From assembly GCF_001273775.1 (NCBI RefSeq), contig NZ_CP011801.1:3698001-3762000 (forward strand): a stretch of 64,000 nt of DNA, read 5' to 3'. This DNA is from Nitrospira moscoviensis (GTDB taxonomy: Bacteria; Nitrospirota; Nitrospiria; Nitrospirales; Nitrospiraceae). The position numbers and the translations under genes were made by a program. The notes beneath the pieces are model-generated. The model was given only the letters and a program-made list of their open reading frames with translations, was not told where the DNA came from and ran no database searches. Below, one piece after another: positions 33,874 through 42,348 of this stretch (its first letter is position 1; each line of letters opens with the position of its first letter).

Positions 33874-34710
33874 TCAGTACGGCGCATCCGCCGGCTTGCC
33901 GCCGTTCGGCCAGTCGCGCTGTTTGTCGGGAAAGTCCGGGCGCGGCTGTTGATTGATGTACGCCGCGACGTCGAACGCCTCGTCGTCCGTGATCGACCAG
34001 CCCCATCCGCGCGGCATATTGGCCTTGATGAACGAAGCCGCCACACTCACGCGCGCCATGCCAGCGGCGATGTTGTACGAGCGCGGGCCCCACACCGGCG
34101 GCGCCGCCATCGTCCCCTGGCCGTCCATTCCATGGCAGAGCGCGCATTTCGCCGCGTAGACCTGCTTCCCGTTCGCCGCAGCCGGCGGGCGGGAAGGCGC
34201 GAGACGCGGAATGCCGCGCCACGGCACGTCGCTTTCACGCGGCACGTTCTGCGACAGCCACTCGATGTAGGCCACGACCGCCTGCAGCTTGGAGCTGTCC
34301 GGCGGCAGCGGTTTGCCGTTCAGGCTGCGCTCGAAACATTCGTTGATCCGATCGGCCAGGCTCATTCGACGGCCGGCGCGGGCGCGATACTCGGGATAGA
34401 GTTTCGCCAGGCCGACGAACGAGGCGGCGTTCGGATTCAAGCCGGCGTCGAGATGGCAGTTGGTGCAATTCAACGCATTGCCCACATAGGGCTTCCCGTA
34501 GTCCTGCGTGCGCGCCACGATCTCGTAGCCGAGCCGAATCTGTTCGCCGCGGAGATCGCCGGGAATGGAATCGGGAGACGGAGGGAGAAACAGGGCATCG
34601 AGCGAGGCAGGCTTCGAGGCCGTCAGGCGTGGCGGCGGCTCAGGCGTCTCCTGCGATCCCGCGCAGCCGGTCAGCGTGCCGAAGAGGAGCCAGACAACGA
34701 TTCGTCGCAT
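33874..34710 (-). CDS. tsdA: Thiosulfate dehydrogenase TsdA-type diheme cytochrome, lipoprotein
   Basis: 278 residues. Lipobox LTGC with Cys16. Heme 1 motif CTNCH (82-86) followed by HLDAG, YPEYRARAGR and DRINECFERSLNG with Cys125, the unusual Cys axial ligand of TsdA. Heme 2 motif CALCH (189-193) with Lys229/Met232 in FIKANMPRGW as ligand candidates. TsdA joins two thiosulfates into tetrathionate, passing two electrons to cytochrome c, or can run in reverse. It lies between the YeeE pair and the cytochrome b gene. Confidence 0.87.
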   Translation of the reverse strand: MRRIVVWLLFGTLTGCAGSQETPEPPPRLTASKPASLDALFLPPSPDSIPGDLRGEQIRLGYEIVARTQDYGKPYVGNALNCTNCHLDAGLNPNAASFVGLAKLYPEYRARAGRRMSLADRINECFERSLNGKPLPPDSSKLQAVVAYIEWLSQNVPRESDVPWRGIPRLAPSRPPAAANGKQVYAAKCALCHGMDGQGTMAAPPVWGPRSYNIAAGMARVSVAASFIKANMPRGWGWSITDDEAFDVAAYINQQPRPDFPDKQRDWPNGGKPADAPY

Positions 34711-34771
34711 GATGCCCCACCCTTGCGATAAGTCCGACCTTCTCGCCAGATTACTCCTCACGCGTCGCTCG

Positions 34772-36091
34772 TCACTTCTTCAAACTCAGCATATAGCTCG
34801 TCAGGTCGTTCAGTTGCTGATCGTCCAGCGGGAACTTCGGCATGAACGAACCCGGCGAGACGGATTGCGGATCGCGGAAATGCTTCAGGTGCCACTCGCG
34901 ATCCGGCCTGGTGTCGCCGACGAACGACAAGTCCGGGGCGACCGCCCCCCCTTCGCCGTGAATGCGATGGCAGCCGGCGCAGCCGAATTGCGCATAGAGC
35001 GCCTTGCCGCGCGCCACCGCCGGATCCACCCGCGGCACCGCGTAGAGGCTGGAAATGGAAACCCCGAGCAGGGAAAAGACGACCAGCAGGAACAGCGCCC
35101 CCGCCGACAGGGCGATCGGGCGCTTGACCGGATGGCGGGACGGATTTTGATCGATGAAGGGCCACAACAACATGATGAGCACGACCAGCAGCGGCAGCAC
35201 CCAGGTCGCCAGCGGTTCGAGCGGGCCGTGCACGTACTTCAGCAATTCGTAGTAGAAGAGAAAGTACCATTCGGGGACCGGCACGAAGCTCGTGTCGGAA
35301 GGGTCCGCCTTATCGGTCAACGGCAGCGGGACGGCGACAGCCAGCGCCGCGACGATCAGAAAGACGCCCAGCATCACGACCGCGTCCATGTAGACTTGGC
35401 GCGGGTAGAACGGCTCCTGCCGCAACTCCGCGCGCCGGTCGGTCCACGGGCCCGCCGGCCCCACCCGGCGCAGGATGAAGAGGTGGGCCGCCACGAGCAG
35501 CACCAGCGACGCGGGGAGGAACAGCACGTGCACCGCGAAGAAGCGCGACAACGTCAAGGCCCCCAACTGGTCGCCGCCCCGCATGACGCGCATCAGAAAC
35601 TCGCCGACGAGCGGGATCGTGCCCACCATGTTGATGCCGATCTGCGTCGCCCAGTAGGCGGTTTGATCCCACGGCAGCAAGTATCCGGTGAACGCGAAGG
35701 CCATGACCAGCAGGAACAGCCCGACGCCCACCATCCACATCAGCTCGCGCGGCGGCTTGTAGGCGCCGTAAAGAAACGTCTGCAGCATGTGGAGCCCGAT
35801 CGCGACGACCATCGCCGACGCGCCCCAATGATGCAGGCCCCGCACGAAGCCGCCGAACGCGACGTGCTGCTCGATGAACTGAATGCTGTCGTACGCGTGA
35901 TCCGGCGTCGGCGCGTAGTAGACCGCCAAAAACATGCCGGTGATCGCCTGCAGGACGAACAAAAACAACGTGGCGGAGCCGAACACGTAGATCCAACTGG
36001 CCCCGCCGGGGATCGGCTCGTCCAGCAGTGTTTCTTGAACCGGCTGGAGCCGCAGACGGCTGTCGAGCCAGGTGTAGAATCGGGACGGCAT
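34772..36091 (-). CDS. Cytochrome b with C-terminal heme-c domain
   Basis: 439 residues. The b domain holds the two heme b sites (GLHHWGASAMVVAIGLHMLQ; FAVHVLFLPASLVLLVAAHL) and the quinol-site signature PVPEWYF near 273. After the last membrane segment a cytochrome c domain follows with FGCAGCHRIHGEGG (Cys371, Cys374, His375) and Met in SFMPKFPLDD. It thus combines the b subunit and a c-type carrier in one chain, an arrangement known from Nitrospira and some Firmicutes. With the Rieske protein it forms the quinol:cytochrome c core. Confidence 0.92.
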   Translation of the reverse strand: MPSRFYTWLDSRLRLQPVQETLLDEPIPGGASWIYVFGSATLFLFVLQAITGMFLAVYYAPTPDHAYDSIQFIEQHVAFGGFVRGLHHWGASAMVVAIGLHMLQTFLYGAYKPPRELMWMVGVGLFLLVMAFAFTGYLLPWDQTAYWATQIGINMVGTIPLVGEFLMRVMRGGDQLGALTLSRFFAVHVLFLPASLVLLVAAHLFILRRVGPAGPWTDRRAELRQEPFYPRQVYMDAVVMLGVFLIVAALAVAVPLPLTDKADPSDTSFVPVPEWYFLFYYELLKYVHGPLEPLATWVLPLLVVLIMLLWPFIDQNPSRHPVKRPIALSAGALFLLVVFSLLGVSISSLYAVPRVDPAVARGKALYAQFGCAGCHRIHGEGGAVAPDLSFVGDTRPDREWHLKHFRDPQSVSPGSFMPKFPLDDQQLNDLTSYMLSLKK

Positions 36092-36100
36092 CTCAAAAAT

Positions 36101-36184
36101 GTCTATCTGGTGCCTGGTCTATCCGGTCTGTCTCGTCTCCTGACCAGACAGACCGGATAGACTGAATAGACGAGACAGACCGCT
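36101..36184. repeat. Heptamer tandem repeat forming a 17-bp perfect hairpin
   Basis: Twelve in-phase 7-nt units fill the whole gap between cytochrome b and Rieske genes. GTCTATCCGGTCTGTCT (36117-36133) is exactly complementary to 36146-36162, leaving a 12-base loop. Inside an operon this may stabilise or process the mRNA. Confidence 0.8.
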
Positions 36185-36709
36185 TCACAGTTCCACCTGT
36201 CGCGGCAGACCCGCTTTGAATTCCTTGTAGACGATCAGCAATCGCCCGTTCTCGACCTTGCTGGGCAACCGATCGAGGGGACGCGGCGCTGGACCGCCCA
36301 GGACTTCCCCGGAGATCGAAAATTTGCTCAAGTGACAGGGGCATTCGAAGCGACGGTCCACCGGATCCCAGGTATAGCCGCAGCCCAGATGCGTGCACAT
36401 GGGTGCATACACGGTGACGCCGCCCTCGCCCTGTTTGACCGCCCACACGGCCTTCCGAATGCGCGATTCCATGTAGCCGTCGCGCGCCGTCGTCACATAC
36501 TCCAACTGCGCGGGTTCTCCGTCCGGCAGGCGGTCCACCGGGCCGATGTCGGTCCACTGGCCTTCCCGCCGTTTCAGAGCCGGCGAGACGACATAGCCGG
36601 CCAGTGGAACCGCCAGTCCAAGACCGATGACAGAGACGGCGAACGCCGTCATGCGGCGGAAAAATCCCCGGCGCCCCTCCGGCGTTTGTTGCAGCGCTTC
36701 ACGCTTCAC
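36185..36709 (-). CDS. Rieske iron-sulfur protein
   Basis: 174 residues: N-terminal anchor with GRRGFFRRMTAFAVSVIGLG (a Tat-like RR before the membrane segment), then the 2Fe-2S ligands in CTHLGCGY and CPCHLSKF. It is the Rieske subunit of the b complex encoded downstream. The GTG start and the first residues MKREA come from a GTGAAGC heptamer array, and the start overlaps the upstream DUF2892 stop by four bases. Confidence 0.93.
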   Translation of the reverse strand: MKREALQQTPEGRRGFFRRMTAFAVSVIGLGLAVPLAGYVVSPALKRREGQWTDIGPVDRLPDGEPAQLEYVTTARDGYMESRIRKAVWAVKQGEGGVTVYAPMCTHLGCGYTWDPVDRRFECPCHLSKFSISGEVLGGPAPRPLDRLPSKVENGRLLIVYKEFKAGLPRQVEL

Positions 36710-36723
36710 GTTTCACGCTTCAC
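36696..36723. repeat. Four perfect-phase GCTTCAC heptamers spanning a gene overlap
   Basis: GCTTCAC, GCTTCAC, GTTTCAC, GCTTCAC. On the minus strand they encode both the C-terminus of the DUF2892 protein (DVKRET) and the start of Rieske (MKREA) in two frames. Confidence 0.85.
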
Positions 36724-36927
36724 ATCCTTCGCCGCACAGGTATTGATGCCGAAGAGCGCCCACGCCGGGCAGAAGCCGATCGCCCCGGTGACGAGCGCGA
36801 CCGTGCCGACGATCAGCGCCGCGGCCATCCCGCCGACCGGCAGCCCTCCGAACGCTCCGATGCCGATGAGGATAATCCCGACCACCATGCGAATCGGCCG
36901 CTCGATGCCCCCCACATTACAGGTCAT
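36706..36927 (-). CDS. DUF2892 small membrane protein
   Basis: 73 residues starting MTCNVGGIERPIRMVVG, with two hydrophobic segments and GFCPAWALFGINTCA, the typical DUF2892 pattern with conserved Cys. Such proteins are often fused to rhodanese domains, hinting at sulfur chemistry, but the function is unknown. A second DUF2892 gene lies next to SQR at 52885-53073. Confidence 0.87.
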   Translation of the reverse strand: MTCNVGGIERPIRMVVGIILIGIGAFGGLPVGGMAAALIVGTVALVTGAIGFCPAWALFGINTCAAKDVKRET

Positions 36928-37045
36928 AACGCGCCTCCTTGCGATGTGCCCTTACGGACACGTCCTTTCCCCTTTGAGACATGCCGGCGGTAAGGGATTC
37001 ACCGCTCCCTCTCCTCCACACGGACATCGAACCTCAAACTTCGAA

Positions 37046-37405
37046 CTATTCGTGGCGGCCGAGCGTCCGCACGTAGGCCAGCACGTCGCGGCCCTCCTCA
37101 TCGGAGAACCGAAACCGCCACGCGGGCATGTTGGGCTTCCCTTCGTGAATCGTCTTCAGCAATTCGGCATCCGACCGCGCGGCGGTGGAGGGCCCGGTCA
37201 GATCCGCCGGCCTCGGGCCCAACAGACGGTAGCCGTCTCCCTGTCCGCCCGTCCCGTGGCAACCCGTACAGTACTTGACGAAGAGGACCTTGCCCTTTCG
37301 CGCATCGCCTGCGGACGCATCGCCTCTCGCGGCGATCGGCGCCATGGTGAGTATCGTGCCCGCAGCACAAACCGCCAACCCAATGCCGATCACGACTTCT
37401 CTCAT
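37046..37405 (-). CDS. Small exported monoheme cytochrome c
   Basis: 119 residues: signal peptide ending near ARGDA, heme motif CTGCH, and Met in GKPNMPAWRFRFSD. The ATG at 37405 follows GGAGAAATCG and is preferred to ATG 37417. It lies upstream of the DUF2892-Rieske-cytochrome b genes and may be the soluble partner of that complex. Two palindromes lie upstream (37475-37498). Confidence 0.9.
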   Translation of the reverse strand: MREVVIGIGLAVCAAGTILTMAPIAARGDASAGDARKGKVLFVKYCTGCHGTGGQGDGYRLLGPRPADLTGPSTAARSDAELLKTIHEGKPNMPAWRFRFSDEEGRDVLAYVRTLGRHE

Positions 37406-37474
37406 CGATTTCTCCATACGTGTGTCATCAACGACATTGTGAGGACGTTGCGAGCGGAATGCCATGATGGGGTT

Positions 37475-37498
37475 GATAAATTTATCTTGTGACACAAG
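37475..37498. promoter_or_regulatory. Two abutting palindromes upstream of a cytochrome gene
   Basis: GATAAATTTATC (37475-37486) is a perfect 12-bp palindrome and CTTGTGACACAAG (37486-37498) a perfect 13-base one. They lie 70-93 bp upstream of the start at 37405. A CRP/FNR-family or similar dimeric regulator could bind here. Confidence 0.45.
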
Positions 37499-37680
37499 GA
37501 GTTACCCTCTTCGTTTTCTGAGCGGCCGGAACGGCGCCGGGAAGTGGCGAGAAATGCGCCATAGGGAATTTATGGAAGTGGCGCAGGATGCGACAGTGAG
37601 GACTTCCGTGACGAGGAACTTCTTGATTCGGCGATTGGACGATCGAAACAACCCACTGAGTCCATTCTGAGGGGGTTTAC

Positions 37681-37715
37681 TTGACCAAATCACCAGATCA
37701 TCAAATCACCATTGC
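37681..37715. repeat. Heptamer tandem repeat, 5 units
   Basis: TTGACCA, AATCACC, AGATCAT, CAAATCA, CCATTGC just past the DsrE-like gene stop. Confidence 0.5.
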
Positions 37716-37718
37716 ACG

Positions 37719-38153
37719 TCACGGCTTGATGTAGGCCCAGCCCTGCTCCTGCCGTTCCATGAGGCGCACCATGGCGGGCACGGTATCGCCCACCCCCTCG
37801 ATGAGGTCGCTTCGCGTGAGGCGCAGGGCTTTCATCGTGTTGGAACAGGCCGTGTACTGCACACCGAACTCGGCGTGCAGCTTGGCCAGATCCCCGCCGA
37901 ATGCCGTCTTATTCTTCGTCAGGAGGTTCAAGCCGGCGCCGTGGGCGACCACTTCGAGCGCCAGCCGCTCTCGTCCCAGCTCCTGATAGAGATTGCGAAT
38001 GTTGCTTAAGACGCCCCGCTGGACCTGTTCGTCTCCGGAGTTGACATGCATGACGATACGATGACGCGTCACCGCGTCAGACTCTGCGATGGCAGATCCG
38101 GAGGATGGAAGCACCGCCGCCAGCAGGACTCCCAGTACCATCCGCTCGATCAT
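37719..38153 (-). CDS. Exported DsrE/DsrF-like protein
   Basis: 144 residues with a signal peptide and a DsrE-like domain: RIVMHVNSGDEQVQRGVLSN, LEVVAHGAGLNLL and a single Cys in GVQYTACSNTMKAL, the position used by periplasmic sulfur-trafficking members. It ends QGWAYIKP, typical of the group. GAGGAGG precedes the ATG. It fits the sulfur theme of the region. Confidence 0.85.
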   Translation of the reverse strand: MIERMVLGVLLAAVLPSSGSAIAESDAVTRHRIVMHVNSGDEQVQRGVLSNIRNLYQELGRERLALEVVAHGAGLNLLTKNKTAFGGDLAKLHAEFGVQYTACSNTMKALRLTRSDLIEGVGDTVPAMVRLMERQEQGWAYIKP

Positions 38154-38238
38154 GTTCGACCTCCTCAGATATGGAATGTCGAACTATCCCATACCGGACG
38201 CCGGGATGCCAGCCTGCGGCAGGACCGAGCGGAGCGCG

Positions 38239-38682
38239 TCAGGAGCCGGCGTTTTCAATATCGACGCCCAAGCCGATCCAGGCCCGCAGGAGATCGTGCC
38301 GTGTGATCGAATAGCCCACCGTCCCGTTCCGGACGACGGGGAGATTCAGGAGGCGCTTTTCCTCCATCAGCTTCACGGCTTCTTCGATCGTGGTGGACTC
38401 GGTCACGGCGATGCGATCGTTCGCCATAATGTCTTCGGCCCGCAACCGGCTGAGATCACGCTGGGCCTGGAGCGCGCGGAGGATATCGAATTCGCTGACG
38501 AAGCCGATGAACACGTTCTGCTCGTCCACGACGGGCGCCCCCGGGGTATGCGATGTGAGCAACTCAACGGCGATCCCGAGCGCGTTCTGGCCCTTGCGAA
38601 ACACCAGGTCGTTGGTGGGATGGATCTGTCCGATCGTCTTCAATCCGCCGGCCGGTACGCCGGGCATGGTTTGAGTGGGCAT
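38239..38682 (-). CDS. CBS-domain pair protein
   Basis: 147 residues made of two CBS motifs: PTNDLVFRKGQNALGIAVEL with GAPVVDEQNVFIGFVSEFDI, then IAVTESTTIEEAVKLMEEKR with NLPVVRNGTVGYSITRHDL. Stand-alone CBS pairs bind adenine nucleotides and regulate partners. AAGGAGG precedes the ATG at 38682. No obvious partner next door. Confidence 0.9.
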   Translation of the reverse strand: MPTQTMPGVPAGGLKTIGQIHPTNDLVFRKGQNALGIAVELLTSHTPGAPVVDEQNVFIGFVSEFDILRALQAQRDLSRLRAEDIMANDRIAVTESTTIEEAVKLMEEKRLLNLPVVRNGTVGYSITRHDLLRAWIGLGVDIENAGS

Positions 38683-38708
38683 GGAACCTCCTTGCAAAGT
38701 ACAAAGGA

Positions 38709-38771
38709 CGATTTGGTGATTTGGCGAAGGAGCGGATCGGGGTCTTCACTTCACCGATTCACCAAATCGCG
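38709..38771. repeat. Heptamer tandem repeat with complementary arms, 9 units
   Basis: CGATTTG, GTGATTT, GGCGAAG ... CTTCACT, TCACCGA, TTCACCA, AATCGCG. CGATTTGGTGA (38709-38719) pairs with TCACCAAATCG (38759-38769). Confidence 0.7.
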
Positions 38772-38787
38772 ACATTACAAATTTTTA

Positions 38788-39222
38788 CTACGCCACCGGC
38801 ACGTCGAGCAGGTACACTTCTCCCTGCATGTCCGAATGCAGATCGCAGTGGAACGGAAAGCTGCCTTGATGCGGCACGATCAAGCGCAACGACACCGTCT
38901 TCCCGGGCCCGATGTGGACGCCGTCGATGCCCCGGCCGTAGAAGTCGATCCCTTCGCCTTCGCCTTCCACCGCCAATCCTTTCAACATCGGAGACGTAAA
39001 GCCGTGCCGGATATTGTCGTCGTTATGAATGACGATGACCAGAGGCAGCTCCGCGCGAATCGGCATCGTCTTGGTTTTCAGAAACGTCGCGTCCTGGATC
39101 GTGATTTCGACGCGTTGCTCCTCCGGTTCGATGGCGGACACGCGCGCCTCCGCTCCCGCGAGCAGCCCCAGAGACAGACTCACACCCCACATCCCACCGC
39201 GCGACGGGAACCTCAGACGCAT
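38788..39222 (-). CDS. Exported cupredoxin
   Basis: 144 residues with signal peptide. The type 1 copper ligands are visible: His in NIRHGFTSP, then Cys-His-Met in FHCDLHSDMQGE. The domain is like the CuA/nitrosocyanin-type cupredoxins. A periplasmic electron carrier is expected. It is divergent from the receiver gene at 39563. Confidence 0.85.
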   Translation of the reverse strand: MRLRFPSRGGMWGVSLSLGLLAGAEARVSAIEPEEQRVEITIQDATFLKTKTMPIRAELPLVIVIHNDDNIRHGFTSPMLKGLAVEGEGEGIDFYGRGIDGVHIGPGKTVSLRLIVPHQGSFPFHCDLHSDMQGEVYLLDVPVA

Positions 39223-39299
39223 GTCTCACTCCATTTCGTTGGATACGCATCGCTCGCACCGATCCATTCCATATCGACATCCCAGGCGCTGAAAGGCCA

Positions 39300-39315
39300 C
39301 TAGGGTGTTCCCTAG
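39300..39315. other. Short perfect hairpin in a divergent promoter region
   Basis: CTAGGG and CCCTAG around TGTT, between the divergent cupredoxin and receiver genes. Operator or leader hairpin; not tested further. Confidence 0.3.
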
Positions 39316-39475
39316 GCTTTCGAAGGGTGTAGCGGGGCGCCTCCACTTTCTACAGGGCCGCGGAGGCAAAACGCGTCATTCTTCGCCGGCGTACCGGCGC
39401 CGATCGCGCGGCGCATCGTCGCAACTCGGCTCCGGATCACGAGTCGTCCTGCACCCCGTCGCAGCCGGAAGTCGA

Positions 39476-39491
39476 TGGCACTTTTCCTGCT
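39476..39491 (+). promoter_or_regulatory. Possible sigma-54-type -24/-12 promoter
   Basis: TGGCACTTTTCCTGCT has the full TGGCAC -24 element and a GC ten bases after the GG. It lies about 72 bp upstream of the receiver gene start. No sigma-54 activator gene is in the window. Confidence 0.4.
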
Positions 39492-39562
39492 TAGTAATTA
39501 CCCTCCCGGGACTCATCCCGTCGGCGAACCGCAGAAGCAGATGCGGTTTGGAAAGGAGCCGT

Positions 39563-40060
39563 ATGGAAGACCACCTTGTCCTCTCCTCATCGGCCCGTCG
39601 ATCGACGGGCGATCACACACACGCCGCCTCCCAGCCGGTGGCGGTCGAAGGACCGGTGCATCGTGTGTTGATTGTGGATGATCATGCCGCCATGCGGGCC
39701 TGTCTACGGTCGCTGGTGGAAGACCACCCGGACATGGCCGTCATCGGCGAAGCGGCCAGCGGCGAAGAAGCCGTCACGCTCGCCAACCGGCTTCAGCCGG
39801 ACGTCGTCCTTATGGATGTGCGGCTGCCGCGGCTCGACGGCGTCGAGGCGACCCGGCGCATCCGGCGCCAGATGCCGGCGCCCGTCGTGATCGGTCTCAC
39901 GGTCCATTGGACTCCGGCGATGGAAGCGGACATGTGGGACGCCGGCGCGGCGGACTGCCTCTCCAAAGCCGAGGCGGCGGAGCGGCTCCACGCGGCGATC
40001 CTCGCCGCGCGCAGGCCCCCTCATCACCCTGCGGCGCCGCCGACCCATCGGCCCACATAG
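39563..40060 (+). CDS. NarL-like receiver without output domain
   Basis: 165 residues. A 30-residue leader, then a receiver with VLIVDDHAAMRA, acceptor in VVLMDVRLPRLDG and Lys in DCLSKAEAA. The sequence is NarL-like but stops before any HTH, ending in a His/Pro-rich tail. GAAAGGAG precedes the ATG. Its 3' end overlaps the VIT1-like gene on the other strand by 37 bp. Confidence 0.85.
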   Translation: MEDHLVLSSSARRSTGDHTHAASQPVAVEGPVHRVLIVDDHAAMRACLRSLVEDHPDMAVIGEAASGEEAVTLANRLQPDVVLMDVRLPRLDGVEATRRIRRQMPAPVVIGLTVHWTPAMEADMWDAGAADCLSKAEAAERLHAAILAARRPPHHPAAPPTHRPT

Positions 40061-40497
40061 TAGGTCGCCGCGATCACGGCGAGCGCGATCAGCAGGTGCT
40101 CGCCGACGATCATCCACGGCGAGAGCCGCTGCGACCGGGCCATGAGCCAGCTGAAGAGGGCGAGCAGCCCCAGGCCCCACAGGATGCTGAGCGTCACCGC
40201 CTGCGCCAACGGAAACAGGAGCACCGGCAGGGCGAACGACGCGGCGCTGAGGAATTTCACGGCGAAGGTCGCGGCGGTGGATTCCCAGACGTGGGTCGAG
40301 CCGCGGTTGTGTGCTTCTTCGGTGATGTGGATGCCGAGCGCATCCGAGAGGGCGTCGGCCACCGCGATCGTCAGAATGCCGCCCAGGACCGCGGCCCGCG
40401 ATTGCGTGCCGGCGTGCAGCCCGACCAACAAGCCGAGCGTCGTGATCACCCCCGACGTCAACCCGAAGCTCACTCCCGTCTTGATCGAGGGTTTCAT
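40024..40497 (-). CDS. VIT1/CCC1-family-like membrane protein
   Basis: 157 residues with about five hydrophobic segments. The start resembles the VIT1 family: KTGVSFGLTSGVITTLGLLV, then AVADALSDALGIHITEEAHN. Family members export Fe2+ or Mn2+ into vacuoles or out of the cell; this one is short and lacks the cytoplasmic metal-binding helices. Metal transport is a reasonable guess given the oxidase cluster downstream. Confidence 0.75.
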   Translation of the reverse strand: MKPSIKTGVSFGLTSGVITTLGLLVGLHAGTQSRAAVLGGILTIAVADALSDALGIHITEEAHNRGSTHVWESTAATFAVKFLSAASFALPVLLFPLAQAVTLSILWGLGLLALFSWLMARSQRLSPWMIVGEHLLIALAVIAATYYVGRWVGGAAG

Positions 40498-40517
40498 GGG
40501 CTCCGGCGGGCGCGCGG

Positions 40518-42323
40518 TCAGGTCTTGTCGAGAATGGCTTTCAGTTCGGTGCCGCTGATCGTCTCGCTGGCCAGCAATCGCTGCGCGCCTTCGATCACCG
40601 CCGCCTTCTTCTCCGCCAGGAGACGGCTGACCCGGGCATACTGCTCATCGATGATCCGCCGGACTTCGCAGTCCACTTCGCGCGCCGTCTCTTCCGAATA
40701 ATCGCCCTTTTCCTGCGGGGGCTGAATCTGCACGAACTGCGGCTGCCGCTCCCGCTCCAAGGTGATCGTGCCGAGCTTCTCGCTCATGCCGTAGGCCTTC
40801 ACCATGCTTTTGGCGATGTCCGTGGCTTTGACCAGATCGTTCTGCGCCCCGGTGGACGCTTCGCCGAACATCAGCTCTTCGGCGATCCGCCCGCCCAGCA
40901 GCACGGCGATCTTGTTTTCCAGCTCCGACTTCGTCATGAGAAAGCGGTCTTCCGTCGGCAGCTGCAGCGTGTAGCCGAGCGCGGCGATCCCGCGCGGGAT
41001 GATCGAGATCTTCTGCACCGGATCGGAGCCCGGCAGCGAGAGCGCCACCACCGCGTGCCCCGTCTCATGGTAGGCCACCCGCTCTTTCTCCATCTTGTTG
41101 AGCACGCGGTTCTTCTTTTCCAGGCCGGCGATCACCCGCTCCACCGCCTCCTGCAGCTCGGACGAGCCGACCTGATCCTTCCCCCGGCGCACGGCGAGCA
41201 ATGCCGCTTCGTTGATGACGTTCGCGAGGTCCGCGCCGGAAAACCCGGGCGTCATCCCCGCGACCATGTCCAGATCGGCGTCGGGCGCGAGCGCCACATG
41301 CTTGGCATGCACGCGGAGAATCGCCAGGCGACCTTTTTTGTCGGGCCGGTCCACCAGCACGTGCCGATCGAACCGGCCGGCGCGCAACAGCGCGGGGTCC
41401 AGAATTTCCGGCCGGTTGGTCGCGGCCATGAGAATGACGCCGATGCGCGGATCGAACCCGTCCATCTCGACCAGCAGTTGGTTCAAGGTCTGTTCGCGCT
41501 CCTCGTGGGCCATCGGTCCCATGCCGCGCGCCTTGCCCAAGGCGTCCAGCTCATCGATGAAAATGATGCAGGGGGCTTTGCCCTTGGCTTGCTCGAACAG
41601 ATCGCGGACCCGCGCCGCGCCGACGCCCACGAACATCTCCACGAACTCCGAGCCGCTGATGCTGAAGAACGGCACGCCCGCTTCGCCGGCGACGGCGCGC
41701 GCCAGCAGGGTCTTGCCCGTCCCCGGCGGGCCGACGAGCAGGATGCCTTTCGGGATTTTGCCGCCCAGCTTGGTGAATTTTTCCGGCGTCTTCAGAAACT
41801 CGATGATCTCCCGAAGCTCGTCTTTCGCTTCGTCCACCCCGGCCACGTCGGCGAAGGTCACTTTGACGTCCTGCTCCATGTAGATCTTGGCCTTGGATTG
41901 GCCCACCCGCATGAAGCCGCCTTGAGCCTGCTGCCCCAATCGTTGGATCAGAAAGAACCAGATCCCGACGAAGACCAGGGCGGGCACCACCCACGACAGG
42001 AGGTCCCGCCAGAACGTGCTCTCGATGACGCCGGTAAATTTCACCCCGTGCTGCTGGAGGTCGCGGACCAGCTCGGGATCTTCCACCCGGACGGTCGAAA
42101 AGAGCCTGCCCTCCTTGGCGTCCTCCGCCGGCTTCAGTTTGCCCGTGAGCGTCTGCCCGCTCACGGCCACTTCCGCCACCCGTCCGTCGGACACCAGCGT
42201 CTTGAACTCGCTGTAGGGCAGCTCCTCCACCTTCTGCACGGCCACGACGAAGTCGTGGATGAGAATCACCGCCCAGATGGCGAGCAAGACGTACCAGATG
42301 GAAAAAGAGACCTTCTTGTTCAC
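40518..42323 (-). CDS. ftsH: ATP-dependent zinc metalloprotease FtsH
   Basis: 601 residues from a GTG start. Two membrane segments flank a periplasmic domain; the AAA+ domain has Walker A GPPGTGKT, Walker [34 protein letters not shown], and the protease domain has zinc site HETGH with the distal Asp in [14 protein letters not shown]. It degrades membrane and regulatory proteins as a hexamer. Length is near the usual 610-650. Confidence 0.97.
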   Translation of the reverse strand: MNKKVSFSIWYVLLAIWAVILIHDFVVAVQKVEELPYSEFKTLVSDGRVAEVAVSGQTLTGKLKPAEDAKEGRLFSTVRVEDPELVRDLQQHGVKFTGVIESTFWRDLLSWVVPALVFVGIWFFLIQRLGQQAQGGFMRVGQSKAKIYMEQDVKVTFADVAGVDEAKDELREIIEFLKTPEKFTKLGGKIPKGILLVGPPGTGKTLLARAVAGEAGVPFFSISGSEFVEMFVGVGAARVRDLFEQAKGKAPCIIFIDELDALGKARGMGPMAHEEREQTLNQLLVEMDGFDPRIGVILMAATNRPEILDPALLRAGRFDRHVLVDRPDKKGRLAILRVHAKHVALAPDADLDMVAGMTPGFSGADLANVINEAALLAVRRGKDQVGSSELQEAVERVIAGLEKKNRVLNKMEKERVAYHETGHAVVALSLPGSDPVQKISIIPRGIAALGYTLQLPTEDRFLMTKSELENKIAVLLGGRIAEELMFGEASTGAQNDLVKATDIAKSMVKAYGMSEKLGTITLERERQPQFVQIQPPQEKGDYSEETAREVDCEVRRIIDEQYARVSRLLAEKKAAVIEGAQRLLASETISGTELKAILDKT

Positions 42324-42348
42324 GGCTGAGCCCCCGCCTTCAGGCCAT

